In this document: piece by piece, positions 1-11,718 of the stretch
Layout of the letters: each line of letters starts with the position of its first letter
Position numbering within the stretch: position 1 is the first letter of the stretch
DNA from: Kingdonia uniflora
Lineage: Eukaryota; Streptophyta; Magnoliopsida; Ranunculales; Circaeasteraceae
Assembly (NCBI GenBank): GCA_014058105.1
Contig: JACGCM010001594.1
Coordinates: forward strand, 1,054,001-1,118,000
Direction: 5' to 3'
DNA length: 64,000 nucleotides
Notes under the pieces: generated by a model
The model's input: the letters and a program-made list of their open reading frames with translations, nothing else
Told to the model about the DNA's origin: nothing
The model's database searches: none
Position numbers and translations under genes: made by a program

Positions 1-2336
1 CCTTCACCTCCTTTGCTACCCTTGTTTGATTTGGGTTGAGAAATCGTCACCTCCGGCTACCTTGATTCAGTTCTAAAGAGAGAGAGGCTTCCTTGTTGTT
101 CAAGAGAGAGAGGCTTCCATACCCGTCTTCGATTGCCAAATTGTCGCCGTTCCTTTTCCGATTGTAGCCGCGCCTTTTCGGTGAGTTTTTCTCTAATTCC
201 TCTTCCATTTGATTTCGGTTTGGCTAAAACCCTTGTGGGTTGGGCTGATTTAGGAATTTTGTTTGATTTGGGTTTGAGTGTTGATAGTTGGGGGCATTGT
301 TGAGCTGTGGTTTAGGGTTTATGATTATCACAAGTGTTGGGGTTGGTTACGATTGATTGTTAGACGGTGGTGATAATTATTTGTGTTACTGATTCGGGTT
401 TGGTGCTGATTTGAATTCAGTTTTGGGTAAGAATCCCTTGTTGGATTTATGAATGAGTTTTGGTCCTTGGTAGTGGTTAATGTGTGGTGTTCCTGTTCCT
501 TTCAGTGACTCATTCGGGTTCCGGAAGTCGATTCACGGAGCACATTACCGTTGGGGTGCTGTTTGGATATTTTCTGTCGGGTTCGTTATTATCAAACTTG
601 GTATATCAAGGCGAGTGTCCCTTCATGCCTAAATTCCTTACTAATATTATCTATGCTGATTTAGAGAGACACTAAAGACATAGATGTTGTTTTTCCTAGT
701 ATATAGTCTAGATTACATTCCTCTTTGAAGTTAGTTATTATCTATGTTGGATATGTTAGTGTAGTTATGCAATTATGCATATTTGGACTTCAAGAATGGG
801 TTAGGAGTTGTTACTCTAGTTCTCGCGGCTTCGTCCTTGAACACTAGCGACGTTATTACTCTTAACTTGTTCTAGGAGTTGTTTATCATCAGGGCTTGGT
901 ATCCTAAGGCATGTAGAGTTAAATTTCTATATTATCGTTTAGGGAGTCATGCATGTTTTGTATTCACGTGGCTTTGTCCTTGAATACCATTTTGTCTCTT
1001 AGAGACTGATGTTGCTTTGATGTTGTGATGGGTTAGTCACTGTTTATCTGTTGTTTTGATGTTGTGACGGGTTAGTCACTATTCATCTATTATATTGACG
1101 TGTGACTGGTAAGTCGTTGGCCATCTAGTTAGATGTTGTGACAGGTTAGTCAATGTTGTTCTATGTGTAGATGTGCGACTGGGTCACTGTTCGTCTGTGC
1201 TAGGATTGTTTGCCACTCGCTCAGGTAGGTGGTTATCCTATTGTGCTTGCCGTATTAGCGGCTCCAACGTCTTGATCTCTGGTGGATATGTTTGGATTTG
1301 TAGATCATTTAATCATTTTTTCTTATCTTGTTGAGATCGAATACATAAACTCATTCCAAATCGGCTGACCCCCGATAGGTTAGGAGGATTCCTAGCTCGG
1401 GTTGAAATAGTATGGTGAGTTCTGGCTGAGATGCTGCCATACCTGAATACCATCCTGGAGTATGGGATGGTATGAGATAGTTCCCCTCTGATGCCAGTAC
1501 TATCCTGAGAGGTTGAAATACCTTAGAATTCGAATATTATGAGGACGATGGCTCCTCGGGTTGAAACCCCTATTCACTCTAATCAAGTGGTAATATCTTA
1601 GCCTGGTCGAGCTTAGAACGAATCGAACCCCTTATATCCAACAATGATCTCTCATATGTCTGAGTCTTTCCGCTAACGGTTGATCAACCAATTATAATAA
1701 GATTGAGTCTATCTATTTAACTTCATACATCATTCCAGCATTGAGCATCTGCATCATCATATCATTTCCTCGCATATTATATTAATCTTTTCTTAGTAAG
1801 ACTGTATTCTCTTCATTTCTTGCTACTTAGATATGCTATATTTTTACTATGCTTCACCATGTTCATCGTTTCCTATTCTTGTTAGCATTAGTTGTATTAG
1901 TACAGTTTTTAGCCTTGTTGGGTATAGTGAGTTGTGGTTTGCTCACTCTCGCTATTTAACATTTTAGAGGTGGAGTAGCTGCAGAGTAGTTATTGTGGGC
2001 TACAGCGGAGCTCAAAGTTTAGATTATCTGTTACTATAGGTCCTTAGTTGTATATTATTGTTTAGTTATATTCAGACTCTGTTGTTGTATAGTTCTTAGA
2101 TATTGTATCATATTTTAGCTTTGATATGTATATTTATGTTGTTTGCTTCCGCTATTTTATTCTTTTTACTCTGATTAATTGCTATAAGTGAATGACTGAG
2201 CCTGAACTTGTTTATGGCTTGGTCGTTTGTGGGGGAGATTCTTTGGATTACCCGACCTACACGCCCTAGAACTCCTACTAATAATGTGGTTTTAAATCAA
2301 TGGAAATTTGAGGCGTGACAAACATTGTTTGAGCCG
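1..2336. other. Non-coding LTR-like sequence, cut by the window edge
   Basis: No reading frame here looks like a real protein. The sequence is T-rich on the + strand and contains a degenerate tandem array near 1.0-1.2 kb. It ends with GGCGTGACA, after which the character changes abruptly to antisense coding remnants. A terminus of the form GGCGTGACA is common at the 3' end of long LTRs of plant Ty3 elements, so this may be an LTR or UTR of another retroelement. The left end lies outside the window, so no LTR partner or target-site duplication can be checked. The LTR reading is inference. Confidence 0.35.
1019..1200. repeat. Degenerate tandem repeat, about five units of 37-39 bp
   Basis: Units start with GATGTTGTGACGGGTTAGTC or a close variant (about 1019, 1057, 1094, 1131, 1169), followed by a short CACTRTTCATCTRTTG-type tail. 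Copies differ by substitutions and small indels, so the array is old. It lies inside the LTR-like block. Confidence 0.7.
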
Positions 2337-2339
2337 CGA

Positions 2340-3240
2340 TCGGGGTATCAAATTCATGACCACCTCCTCATCCTCTTCTGACAACAATTCCCTCGACCTA
2401 GGAATGGGTTCTTCACCAACAAATTCCCCTTCCTCTTTAGAAAATCACATATTTTCAGACTTGGCATTCTCAACATCAAAATCTTTCCCACATTCCGTTA
2501 CGAACTTCCAATATTCGTTATCTACCCTCGCCAGTTCACCCCCATAAAAATCAATGACACTTGCTATATGGGACTCAAGATTTGTTCGAGCTACAACTTT
2601 TGCTCGCGACCAATACAGGTACTTATTCAATTGCATATGCACCTTGTGTAGCCGCAAGCACATTTTTTTGTAATACACCTAAAGCTCTCACATCAACTTC
2701 GACTTTCATTCGAACAATCACTTCTTTCAGCAATTACGTTGCTAAAGACCTTTTTTGCTCCAAATGTTGCGATATTTCATCCTCCAACCCCTTTACATCA
2801 CCCACTAAGTAATGTTGAAGCTCTATTTGTTATTTTCTTATCATGAAAAATATAATTCTTATGGCCCTCTGATCCTACATAAAGCCAAACAAATCAAATA
2901 AAGGATCTACATCGCCCCATATAAGAGACACACCAGCTTGAGCTGAACATTTTCTCACCTCTACACTATGACGATTGAGTGCTTCTTGAGGTGAAAACAT
3001 TACTCGAGATGGGTCGGATACTGCACCTCTTTCCTTCAAAAGTTCTACATAAGCTTCTTTTAAACTCCGTTCACTATCTACTTCGACCTCAAAATACAAT
3101 GTCAGAGCTATCAGTATACTTTGACACCTAGCTCTATCACTCAGATCATTAAACTAGGTCAACTCTTTTGGTTTTCAAACTAATACCCCCCTTTCCTCTT
3201 CATTTCTCGAACGCCTCATCCATTTCTATTTTTATCTTAG
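2340..3240 (-). pseudogene. Antisense ORF remnant E (charged, unknown)
   Basis: Two antisense frames can be joined across stops. The first is at 2875-3099 (contains RSLKEAYVELLKERGAV and ends DPLFDLFGFM). The second runs to 2445 (contains VDFYGGELARVDNEYWKFV-type residues). The composition is rich in K, E and L, like a coiled coil. It follows remnant D in the reverse direction. I see no counterpart in the full element, which has a triplicated repeat near the corresponding place. No function can be assigned. Confidence 0.4.
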
Positions 3241-3589
3241 CATATCTACACTGGAGGTCGTATAACTCCTTAAATGTTTTTTCAGAATTGAATTTAAATT
3301 GCCTTCTCTAATATTCAGTTTTATTAAATACCTGCTGAATACAAGCCACAAAATCCCTCTTTCTACTCAACAATCTCTCTAGTTTGGAATTTGTTTTTCT
3401 CAATCACTCTATCCCCTACACATATTACAAATATCTCATTATCATACAATCATTCATGAAGAGCATACTAAAAGCTTCTATCAAACTTAATAGTTTTTGA
3501 CCTTACAAAATACAATCCCATGAAAATTAAAATGCACTATGTAGTTTAAAATAGAGTACTACAGATTATTTAAAGAATTTTGCTCATGT

Positions 3590-4600
3590 ATACCCAGCTG
3601 AAGGGTCTGAAGTCTTCTCAGCAGCTACAGCTGGCTCAGTAGTTGTAACAGGTACATTGGCTGGATCAACAATATCAGCCACAACTTCACTTTCGATCTC
3701 AGTTGGAAAAACTATTTCATCATATCTGCTAGTTCGGCCTAGCTCCACGTCAGCTTTCGTCAATCCAATATTATAGCAAGATTAGACAAAGTAATTTCTT
3801 TCCACCTTCAGCGCCTTGACTAATTTTAACATAACGTCATCGTGCTATGCCAGATGTCTATATTTTTCTGCGAACTCTGTAGCCGTTTTAGCATCTACAG
3901 CTCTCTTGTCTTTCTCTAGCTCAAGCTTAGCTTCGGGCTCCTTCAGATGAGCCGATTGAGCATTAACCTTCAGAGTGAGAACCCCAAACTCTTGGCCCCT
4001 CTTATCAAGACATTTCGTTGCCCCCTTCAGCAATATAGAAAGTTGCCAATACAATAACAAAATACAACACAAGTTCAGAACAACAGCTTTTAGTTCAAAT
4101 ACAAGACAATAACAAGTTCAACCACATACCGCAAAAGTGTGCTCCTGACACTCTTTATTGAGAGCCTTCAGATCAGTCCCTGCCATAAGGCAGTACTTCT
4201 ACTCTAGTTCTTGCATCCTGGCCACAACATTAGGGATTGTACGAGAGCTACCCTCATTCTCATGACGTTTTCTCTTTAGCAAGTTCGTCTCCACCTCTAC
4301 AGGACTAATCGCACTCACTTCCTATCTTTCCTTGACAACAAGCAGAGTTTTTGCAATCACTTGTTCCGTGATTACAACCCCAGTGGCAGGCGTACCATAC
4401 AGAGCTAACTTTCCCAACCTACGAGTAGTTCACTTCAGACTTTCAGGAGTAGGAGGTGGCAAACTAAGGACATCGTCCATGGTCAAATGAGTTTTCTCCT
4501 CAGCCATAGCTCGATTCACGTGAGCTCGCTGAACCTTGGGTACTATGGAATCTACCCTTTTATCCCTACAAATACCAAGCTCACCAAGTACTTACTTTAA
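3590..4600 (-). pseudogene. Antisense ORF remnant D (coiled-coil, C-terminal half of module protein)
   Basis: Reverse-strand frames give a coiled-coil segment (3845-4072, with HLKEPEAKLELEKDKRAVDA) and then an acidic tail ending near 3590 (VELGRTSRYDEIVFPTEIES). The order, coiled coil followed by an acidic VELG/VELP-type tail, matches the last antisense exon of the full element (19954-20541). It is broken by stops and frameshifts. The family is known only as an accessory antisense product of Tat retrotransposons and I cannot give a biochemical role. Confidence 0.5.
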
Positions 4601-4619
4601 CTCGTCCTGATCTCGAGCA

Positions 4620-5595
4620 ATGCAGTCGAATAGGCAGGTTGTATAAAGCGCGGAGGAAGGATTGGGTTCTAACAAAAAAAAGGGGGGAGCATAACATTAA
4701 TTAACAGTTCGAAGACATGATATTGAATAGACAAAGATTGATAAACACTACTTACTTGGGTTATAATATTTATCATTTAGAACGAGCGCTGGTTCATCTG
4801 GAACTTGCATACAGTTACCCCCTACCCATACAAGGTGATCGTTCCATGGTCTACCTGCAGATTCAAAATTAATTTTTTTTGGCCTGGATGAGTCACTATA
4901 AAGGTAACCACTACTTCGACCTTAGACATATTTTTATTTATAAAACTTCAATATGCCATTGGCTTCGAACTGCTTGGCAGTCCCTTCCTTTCTCTATTTC
5001 TCATTTAGTGTTTCGCATACCCTTATCATCTCATAAAAATTCTCATTTAGTTGGGCAGGACAACACTGCAGTTCGTTCATCAACCCTTTTTGAGAATAAG
5101 TTAGAGGGATTATAAGCCCATACACAATCTAATTCAGGTAGCAAAAAAACCCATCGTTCGGGCCTGTTAGCCCTAGGCCGTTATAGTATGAAAATGTAAC
5201 ATCATCACCAATCCCTCTCTCCTTTTTCCACTCCAAGCAAGGGACATGTTAATATACCGCCTCCTCTTTTTCTGGGACATAGGCCCTAAACCAGCGACCT
5301 TGGTTCCCCAGGTAGCTTCCCCATTCTCCTTGCGATTTCTTCTTATATTTTAAGAATTATTTTCCTACATCTACTCATTTTCTTGGTATATAAAAAAAAC
5401 ACTAGCTTTCTTTTTTCTATCCTCAATCTTTTTTCCTATATTACTGGTATCACCAACTTCTATAGTTACATCTAAACTATTCACAGTCCCATCCATGGCA
5501 TCACTCATATCCTCCCTCCCTGACGATGAGGTCTCATCCGAACTCGAAGATACTACAAATCTACTTGGGAGAATTATAGGTTTGGAGCGCATATT
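4620..5595 (-). pseudogene. Antisense ORF remnant C (putative gypsy-type transposon domain, PF04195-like)
   Basis: The start at 5595 gives a Ser/Glu-rich N-terminus (MRSKPIILPSRFVVSSSSDE). Lower down, in broken frames, come NENFYEMIRVCETLNE (about 4995-5050) and VPDEPALVLNDKYYNPS (about 4750-4805). These match the equivalent protein of the element at 12351-25442. The pattern resembles the plant 'putative gypsy type transposon' family (Transposase_28, PF04195). Multiple stops make it non-functional. The family assignment comes from pattern recognition only. Confidence 0.5.
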
Positions 5596-6631
5596 GAACC
5601 TACAGATACACAAAATATTTAATCATTATCTCTACTTTCCATATTACACCCTATACACAGTAAAAATAGGCCCACCTAAATTTTAACCCAGTCTACACGC
5701 TTACTCTAAAATTTTCCAAAAATAAAAGGCAACCATTTCAAGTTTTCCCTTTTCTTCTCCAAACAAACATTTTCTCTCTCTACAACTTCTTCATATGATA
5801 AAGCTTCAAAACTACAGAACTCTCTCATCAGTTTTTCATAGATCTTAAAACCCCTACATTATCAACCTACTGTATCCCTCAATCTAAAAACAAAAATAGA
5901 GAACATCATACAGAATACTAGCAAACACAAATTAATCAAACAAAGACACATATTACCAGCCTGTACTTGAAGAACAACAATCTTCTGCTTTATCCAGACG
6001 TTTTCCGGTGGATGACCGCTCCCGACGCTTTTTAGACAGTTTTTATCACCCGATGAACCTCTATCTCTTAAATCACACACAGAACTCAAACGTTTCCTCT
6101 CTGTGGAAATGAGATTTGTACAACTTTTTTCTCTCTTTGCAACTGTCGATAATTTATGAGGGAGAGAGATACGAGTTGTTATACTCTCCCTTGGTTTTAG
6201 AAACGACGACTCTTTTAGACGTGTGTCAATCATCCCTACTATATCTGCATGCACGTCTTTTCGAGTAATAGAGTCATCATGACTTTTATACTCAACGTTT
6301 ATTATTATCACGTCTGTCTCTATTATCTACTATTACAAATTCTATACCTCTTCCTCAACATGGTACAAATGACTAATCATCTTACTTTTATACTCTACCA
6401 AGATCGAACAACATTCCTAAAATAGTTCAACATTCAAAATTTGAAGATATCTATACAGTTATTAAAATCATACAGCTGTCATCCACAATATCTGTACACA
6501 GACAATAAAACATAATACTTTATTCTTATTCACTTCATAATGAAATAACAACCATGCCTCGTTCTCCATAAAACAAATCATGCAAACAGATTACTTCTAA
6601 CAGACTACTTATTTATAGCGTACTTTTGTAG

Positions 6632-6973
6632 TTAAATATAAAGCATCCTGGATGGTTCACCTCCCCACAGAGAATTATCTCCTCTTGTTGCCCTTGCATC
6701 CTCTTCAACAATTTCATCGCATACAAGTTGTCGAACAGTCATCTCTTGTACAGCGGCATCTAGTAGCAACCTACGAAACACATTACACCAAAAAAAATAG
6801 TTATACTCTGCACGCCTGCCTTCGGCATCTAGCTTGATCAAATTCAATGGCCATTCTGGTAACACGGCATTATAAGGCAGTTGACAAAAATATCGCTCAC
6901 GAAGTTCAGCAACCTTGATTTGAAACCTCCCGTCTACTACATGACAAGCTCGTTGGGAACGCGTCCTCACCAT
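6632..6973 (-). pseudogene. Antisense small ORF B (possible intact small ORF)
   Basis: An uninterrupted reverse-strand frame of about 113 codons starts at ATG 6973 (MVRTRSQRACHVVDGRF) and contains KVAELRERYFCQLPYN. It resembles the small antisense ORFs A and B of the full element and the neighbouring ORF at 7880-8228, all of which share an R-x-x-x-L-x-x-RYF/RF core about 25-35 residues in. It occupies the same position relative to ORF C as in the full element. The surrounding element is dead, so I class it as a remnant. Confidence 0.45.
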
Positions 6974-7879
6974 AGTTACTTTACTCAGACTACCTCCACC
7001 ACAAATTAATCCTACAGAAGATACAAGACATCGCATCCAAGAATCCAACTTTATATAGCCACCAAGAAGATCTTCGTAAATCCAGATCACCCAACAGATT
7101 TTTTGCTGAAGGGTATATTTTATAAGAAAATTTCTGAGGCAGTAGAATATCAACAAGCAAATCTAGAAAATTGTGATAGGTCATTCTTTCCATATTATGA
7201 AATATCTCCTCAGATTTTATACGAACAAATATACTGATGGAAACATACAAAGTCAAAAAAAGTCCAGCGATGGCACCTCCAGCCCTTATCAAATTTTTTC
7301 ACAGTTTGAGACAATCTTTCATCTAGTTCGAAGACACAAATCGTAAAAAAAAAAAAACATATTAGCAACCCAGTCATCTTACAGAAATTATCTACTTCCT
7401 ATCACCACATTTTTTAACTCCTCTAATTTTTCAAACCTCACCAATCAATACCAATTACAATCCTTACAACTTGATTTTCCTCATCATACCCCATGATAAA
7501 CTAGCCCATATTTGCAGACTCCTATTTTACAACAGAAAACTGTACAAATAAATTCGAAATAAAGAATCAAGATACCAGAACGAAGACATTTCATTAGCTC
7601 AAAAATTTCTTTTACAAATAACAAAATATTCAAAACAAATCTACCATATTACTTTACAAAGTTTAAAATGTCTTTCAGCAGTCAACGAGGAAGAAGATGC
7701 CAAATTAAAGCAACTTAAAACTTTGATATCATACTGCAAGGAACATGAAATAGTAGAATTGGAAATCACATATGATAGATCTTCTTAAGGACCAATATTT
7801 ATGGTCCCTGGAAGAAAACCCTCCAGCATTAACACATCTTCTACCATAACCCCACCTCCCCGCATGCTAGAGACAGACG

Positions 7880-8228
7880 GAAGGTCTCATTTCATCAACA
7901 AGACCCACTCATTAGCAGGGTACTGACGAAACTCCCTCGGGCAAACGCCTGTCGCTTCATCTTCAATTGTCATAGTCTCCTATGCCAGTAGCCGAAACCC
8001 ATTTCAGCGTTCCACCTCATATGTTAACAGATAGTGGAAACATACCATCTGATAATAGTCATCCCCCACCTCTATCACTTCTTCATATGACATATGATAA
8101 TAGGTGGGAAATACAGGAATTGGCATTGGCAGATGCAACGGCAGGTATCCAAAATACCTGATGCGCAACTCTTCGATCTTCATACGAATCCTAGACTCTC
8201 CAACCTGATTCTTTGTAGTAACCATCAT
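7880..8228 (-). pseudogene. Antisense small ORF A
   Basis: The frame begins at tandem ATGs (8228 or 8225, MMVTTKNQVGESRIRMK) and runs through KIEELRIRYFGYLPLH to a stop at 8004, with similar residues continuing beyond it. It is the outermost antisense ORF, as in the full element, where the equivalent ORF lies nearest the 3' LTR. RYFGYLPLH here and RYFCQLPYN in the neighbouring ORF suggest that the two arose by duplication. Confidence 0.4.
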
Positions 8229-8330
8229 CTCGACAGTAAAAGATTTCAAGTACAAAAACAAACATAGAGAAGAAAATAGTTCAGAGACAAAGACTTGGTT
8301 CATCACACTCTCCTCATAATGCCTTTTATA

Positions 8331-8914
8331 CTGTGATCAGCATTCAAAGCCGACTCTTCAAATTCCCAACGTCAGAAGGATTTCCCATGCAAACAACATT
8401 GACTAGAGCCATTGGTTCAAAGAAACCCAAAAGACACCAACAAATATTCATGAATATATGTTGGAAATGATTCCCAAATATTAACTGCAGTATTAATGAC
8501 ACTTCTTAACCAATACCACTCGCCCACAAGGTTTCTTGATAAAATGAAATATCTATATTCACAAAATATACGTAGCAAAAATATTAAGATTTAAAATAAA
8601 AGTATAAAACCAACTCCTATCAAATTTTCCATTCAACATGGTTACAATCAAGGAAATAAATATATGGAGTCTCACATCAATAGAAATAAACCAAAAGAAC
8701 GTCGCAACAGCATGCTTCCAACTACTGCCCCCAGTGGCCTGAGCGCCTACTAATAACCTGGTCCTAAAATGATATCGCACAAGGCATCAGTAAGCCATGG
8801 CTAAACAAGTACAGTAACTCTCTAAGCATTAGCAATATGTTACAAGTAAAATAGGCGAACTAACTATATAAATATAAACCGCAATCAGTAAATGTTAAAT
8901 CTATTACACAATGG
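8331..8914. other. Unassigned AT-rich stretch
   Basis: I see no gene, repeat or element terminus that I can support here. One reverse frame (8559-8780, 73 codons) is hydrophobic but resembles nothing I know and is most likely chance. Confidence 0.5.
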
Positions 8915-9040
8915 TGTTTTTCAAATAGACAAATTTTCCATTGTCTCAAAGATAAAGAGGGGCTGGGATTTGTGGGAAGGAGAGAGATGGACGGCCTAGA
9001 TTCATTTTACTCTCATACTTGAGGGTACTTTCGATAAAAC
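8915..9040 (+). repeat. Dispersed repeat, copy 1 (partner at 42465-42590)
   Basis: The core reads AGACAAATTTTCCATTGTCT, then CAAAGATAAAGAGGGGCTGG, then a purine-rich stretch and GGACGGCCTA. It is matched by about 42476-42550 with substitutions only. In both places it is followed by a pyrimidine-rich tract and a (CT)n microsatellite. The first words form a short hairpin (GACAA...TTGTC). It may be a promoter/5'UTR fragment copied twice or the end of an unnamed element. Confidence 0.6.
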
Positions 9041-9195
9041 ACGTAAAAGGTAGATTAGTCTTATTACTTCTCTTTATCTCTCCATCTTAAGCTCGACTCT
9101 TTATTTCTTTATTTCACCTATCACTCCCGACTCTTCATCTCTCCCAAAGAAGTTTCTCACATCAATGCCTCCCTCTCTCTTTCTAAGAAATGTAC

Positions 9196-9200
<5 letters not shown>

Positions 9201-9268
<68 letters not shown>
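9201..9268. repeat. (CT)34 microsatellite
   Basis: Uninterrupted CT dinucleotides, flanked on both sides by CTCCCTCTCTCTTTCTAAG-type pyrimidine sequence so that the two flanks are near-duplicates. Confidence 0.97.
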
Positions 9269-9273
<5 letters not shown>

Positions 9274-9710
9274 CCTCTCTCTTTCTAAGCATCTAGGTCA
9301 ATTGTAGGTTTAGTCAAAATGAAAAACAAAACAGAAGTTTTGTAACCCATTTCAAGATTGCAATCAATTATATTGTAAGAGGTTTGTGTTAATGCTCAGT
9401 GCAAAAAGGTAAGCAAAACAAAATTTATGCATTATTGGTTCAAGCTCTTCATAATCAAGAGATTGATTTGTAACTAACCTTCAGCAAGTAACTTTGAGGG
9501 AATCCAGTGAAGGATGATCAATGGTCATGACACCGGAATCTCCTTCATAATCAGCAAGTTATCTGTTATACTAATCTCAGTAAAAAGAAGAGATTAAGAA
9601 CAAATCTTTAAAAGACCACAGTTTCTAAAATTCATCAAAAAGTATACAAAACCATCTTTTTCTCTCTTACTCTTTCCTGTTTCAGGAATTTCTTAGAGTT
9701 GTAACGACTA

Positions 9711-10257
9711 CTACAACCCTGAAACCAAAGAGCTTTCATTTCCTCCTCCTGCACCACCATAGAACTCTGAAATCCCAAAAGCAGACCATAACCTCTCATT
9801 AAAAGCTTAATGCATCTCATCCGGTATAAATGGAGTTCTACAAAGAGGACAAGTCTTCTGATCATGATCCATCCATCGATCCAAACAGCACTTACGAAAA
9901 ATATGACAACAATTTGTTAATTATCTTATTTCATCCTCACCTGCAAACTCATACAAACAAACTGCACAACTCTCGGGTGTTTCAGTTTCTCCTCCTTCAT
10001 TTGAACTCAATAAATCTTCAAACTTTACTACTGGAAGAAGCTCTCTGATTAGCAAAGCTGATACATAATGGAAATCTGATAATGGGGTTTGTTGATCTTA
10101 CCATGTTGTCTCTGATTCAAGAAAATCTCCTAGACCCAGAGACTGAAACAGAGATGAAATCAGCTTTCTTAAGAACCCCAAGACAGACAAAGAGTGGAGA
10201 AGCTCGGTGGAGAAGTTTTGGTAGGAAAAGCTCAGTGTATCCCTCTGGAAAACCCAT
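9711..10257 (-). pseudogene. RING-H2 E3 ligase pseudogene (BRH1-like)
   Basis: Reading from the reverse-strand ATG at 10257, the protein starts MGFPEGYTELFLPKLL, the hallmark N-terminus of the small plant RING-H2 family that includes brassinosteroid-responsive BRH1. After one frameshift it continues (GFLRKLISSLFQSLGLGDFL), then ALLIRELLPVVKF, ESCAVCLYEFAGEDEIR and a RING ending HDQKTCPLCRTPFIPDEM. It closes with FNERLWSAFGISEFYGG. It is intronless and of family length (about 170-180 residues). Defects include the frameshift, a TAA after TTW, a stop after EIR and a stop after EMH. In the zinc-binding core the second His of C-x-H-x2-H is Arg (NCCHIFRKCCLDRW). Functional members are ubiquitin ligases; this copy cannot be. 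Confidence 0.85.
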
Positions 10258-10714
10258 GAAATCTAGAGAGAGCTTTAGAGTTTAAAGGGAGTTAGAGCTT
10301 TTCTTTTCCAGATTCAGAGAGAGAGATTAAGGCTTTTTTTTTTGTTGAGTTATGGTTTGAGTTAAAGGTTTTTGTTTGCAGTTGGTTTCATCTCTTACAT
10401 TTCTAAGTAAGGTACCTTAAAGAGACATTCTATGATGTTATACTACTTGTTGAGTTCTCAGTGGAGAAGTTTTCGTAGGAAAAGCTCAGGGTATCCCTCT
10501 GGAAGCCCCATAAAATCTAGAGAGAGCTTTAGAGTTTAAAGGGAATTAGAGCTTCTTCTTTTTTCAGATTCAGAGAGAGAGATTAAGGCCTCTTTTTTTT
10601 GTTGAGTTATGGTTTCAGTTAGAGGTTCGTGTTTGCCGTTGTTTTCATCTCTCCCATTTCTAAGCAAGGTATCTTAAAGATACATTCTATGATGTTATAC
10701 ATCTTGCTGAGTTC
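10207..10714. repeat. Tandem direct duplication, two units of about 254 bp
   Basis: Unit 1 starts at 10207 and unit 2 at 10461, both with GTGGAGAAGTTTT(G/C)GTAGG, and they stay collinear to the TATGATGTTATAC(T)A words near 10440 and 10695. The unit contains the first codons and the 5'-flanking region of the RING-H2 pseudogene, so the duplication copied its start and upstream sequence. The units differ by scattered substitutions. Confidence 0.85.
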
Positions 10715-11718
10715 AAATATTTTGCTTTGTATTTATGCACAAGATATTTCTAAGTAGTTGGGGTTCCTCTTTTACTTTGTTTTCTGCTTCAATCTTAAGT
10801 AGTTGGGTTTTTATGAAGTTTGTGAATTCTACTATAATTGTCTAATTTGTTTTTGAAATAAAGGGTACGCATCTCGACCGAACTTCGAAAAATGAACTGT
10901 CAGGTCTACTAATATTTATTCTCTTGATGCATTATATTTACTGATTTTCTTTTTATTTCGTAAGCATTAATGCATTCTATTTTCACAATCCTACTGAATC
11001 CATGCATTCAGTTTACTGTTTTCATATCCTTAACATGCACTGAATCCATGCTTTTATATGAATGCATTTCAAATACATGGCTGAGCATTTACTGTTACTT
11101 CTAGATTTTAGAAAAAAAAATTACAATACATATGTGGTTGAATGATTTAGCCCTGCTTGAATATTAGCTACTTTTTGTATCATTGTTACTTTAAGCTTCT
11201 TTGATCACCTATGTCATTGTAATAAGGTTTCATTGCTAACTTCATGACGAATTCCACGAACAATAACAACAACAACAAAAATGGATGAAACAACAACGAA
11301 ATTAACACTCTTCATGTTCTTCAAGTAAGTAAAGCTTTATACTCTTGCATTTAGAATTTATATATGAGTTCAGAATTAAGTAATACATGAGTTTGCTATT
11401 GCTACCTTGGATATTAACAACTGTAAACATTTTGAGATTAGCTTTTCATATTAACTACTATAAACATTTCTTAGTTAACTTTAGCATTGTGCACTTTTGA
11501 GTTATGATTTTGTTAATATTTTATTTAGATAGCTATTTTTAGTTAATTTTATAAAAAAATTATAATGTTACTCCAAGATCATTAAATCCATACCCATTAA
11601 ACCTAATTGTTCCAACTATTAATTAGGAATTACCATGTACATTGATGCATTATTTAAATAGGTTTTACCCTACTCATTGTAATTCTTATTTAAATAGGTT
11701 TTTCCCCGTACCATAGAT
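10715..11718. other. AT-rich stretch, probably 5' part of a Helitron fragment
   Basis: No gene is supported. A short A/N-rich run near 11245-11330 (a frame beginning MTNSTNNNN and ending before a GTAAGT-like donor) could be an upstream exon of the helicase-like ORF. A direct repeat of about 21 bp (TTATTTAAATAGGTTTT) occurs near 11652 and 11688. I could not find a convincing Helitron 5' end. Confidence 0.35.

Larger units (their letters stand above)
2337..8330 (+). mobile_element. Remnant of a Tat-lineage Ty3 retrotransposon (antisense-ORF region only)
   Basis: The block contains five antisense coding remnants, at least three of which correspond in order and in residue pattern to the antisense ORFs between integrase and 3' LTR of the full element at 12351-25442. 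The clearest match lies in the reverse strand at about 4750-5110: NENFYEMIRVCETLNE here against NGNFYEMMKVIEGMNV there, then a VPDEPALVLNDKYYNPS segment in the position of DDPYKLHHRVYNESK. No LTR, gag or pol of this copy is visible. Its left end abuts the LTR-like block and its right end fades near 8330-8500. Stretches between the remnants (5596-6631, 6974-7880) show nothing else I recognise. The orientation given assumes the same arrangement as the intact element. Confidence 0.65.

Noticed and set aside
5862..6311. 149-codon reverse frame
   Set aside because: Low similarity to anything known and not matched in the full Tat element; could be chance in the remnant. Noted but not called.
9101..9292. 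Reverse frame of 63 codons made of Arg-Glu repeats
   Set aside because: It is a translation of the (CT)34 microsatellite.
10820..10850. TTCTACTATAATTGTC as a Helitron 5' end
   Set aside because: Resembles plant Helitron starts (TCTCTACTAT) but the base before TC is T, not A, and no matching copy is found near 42.4 kb.
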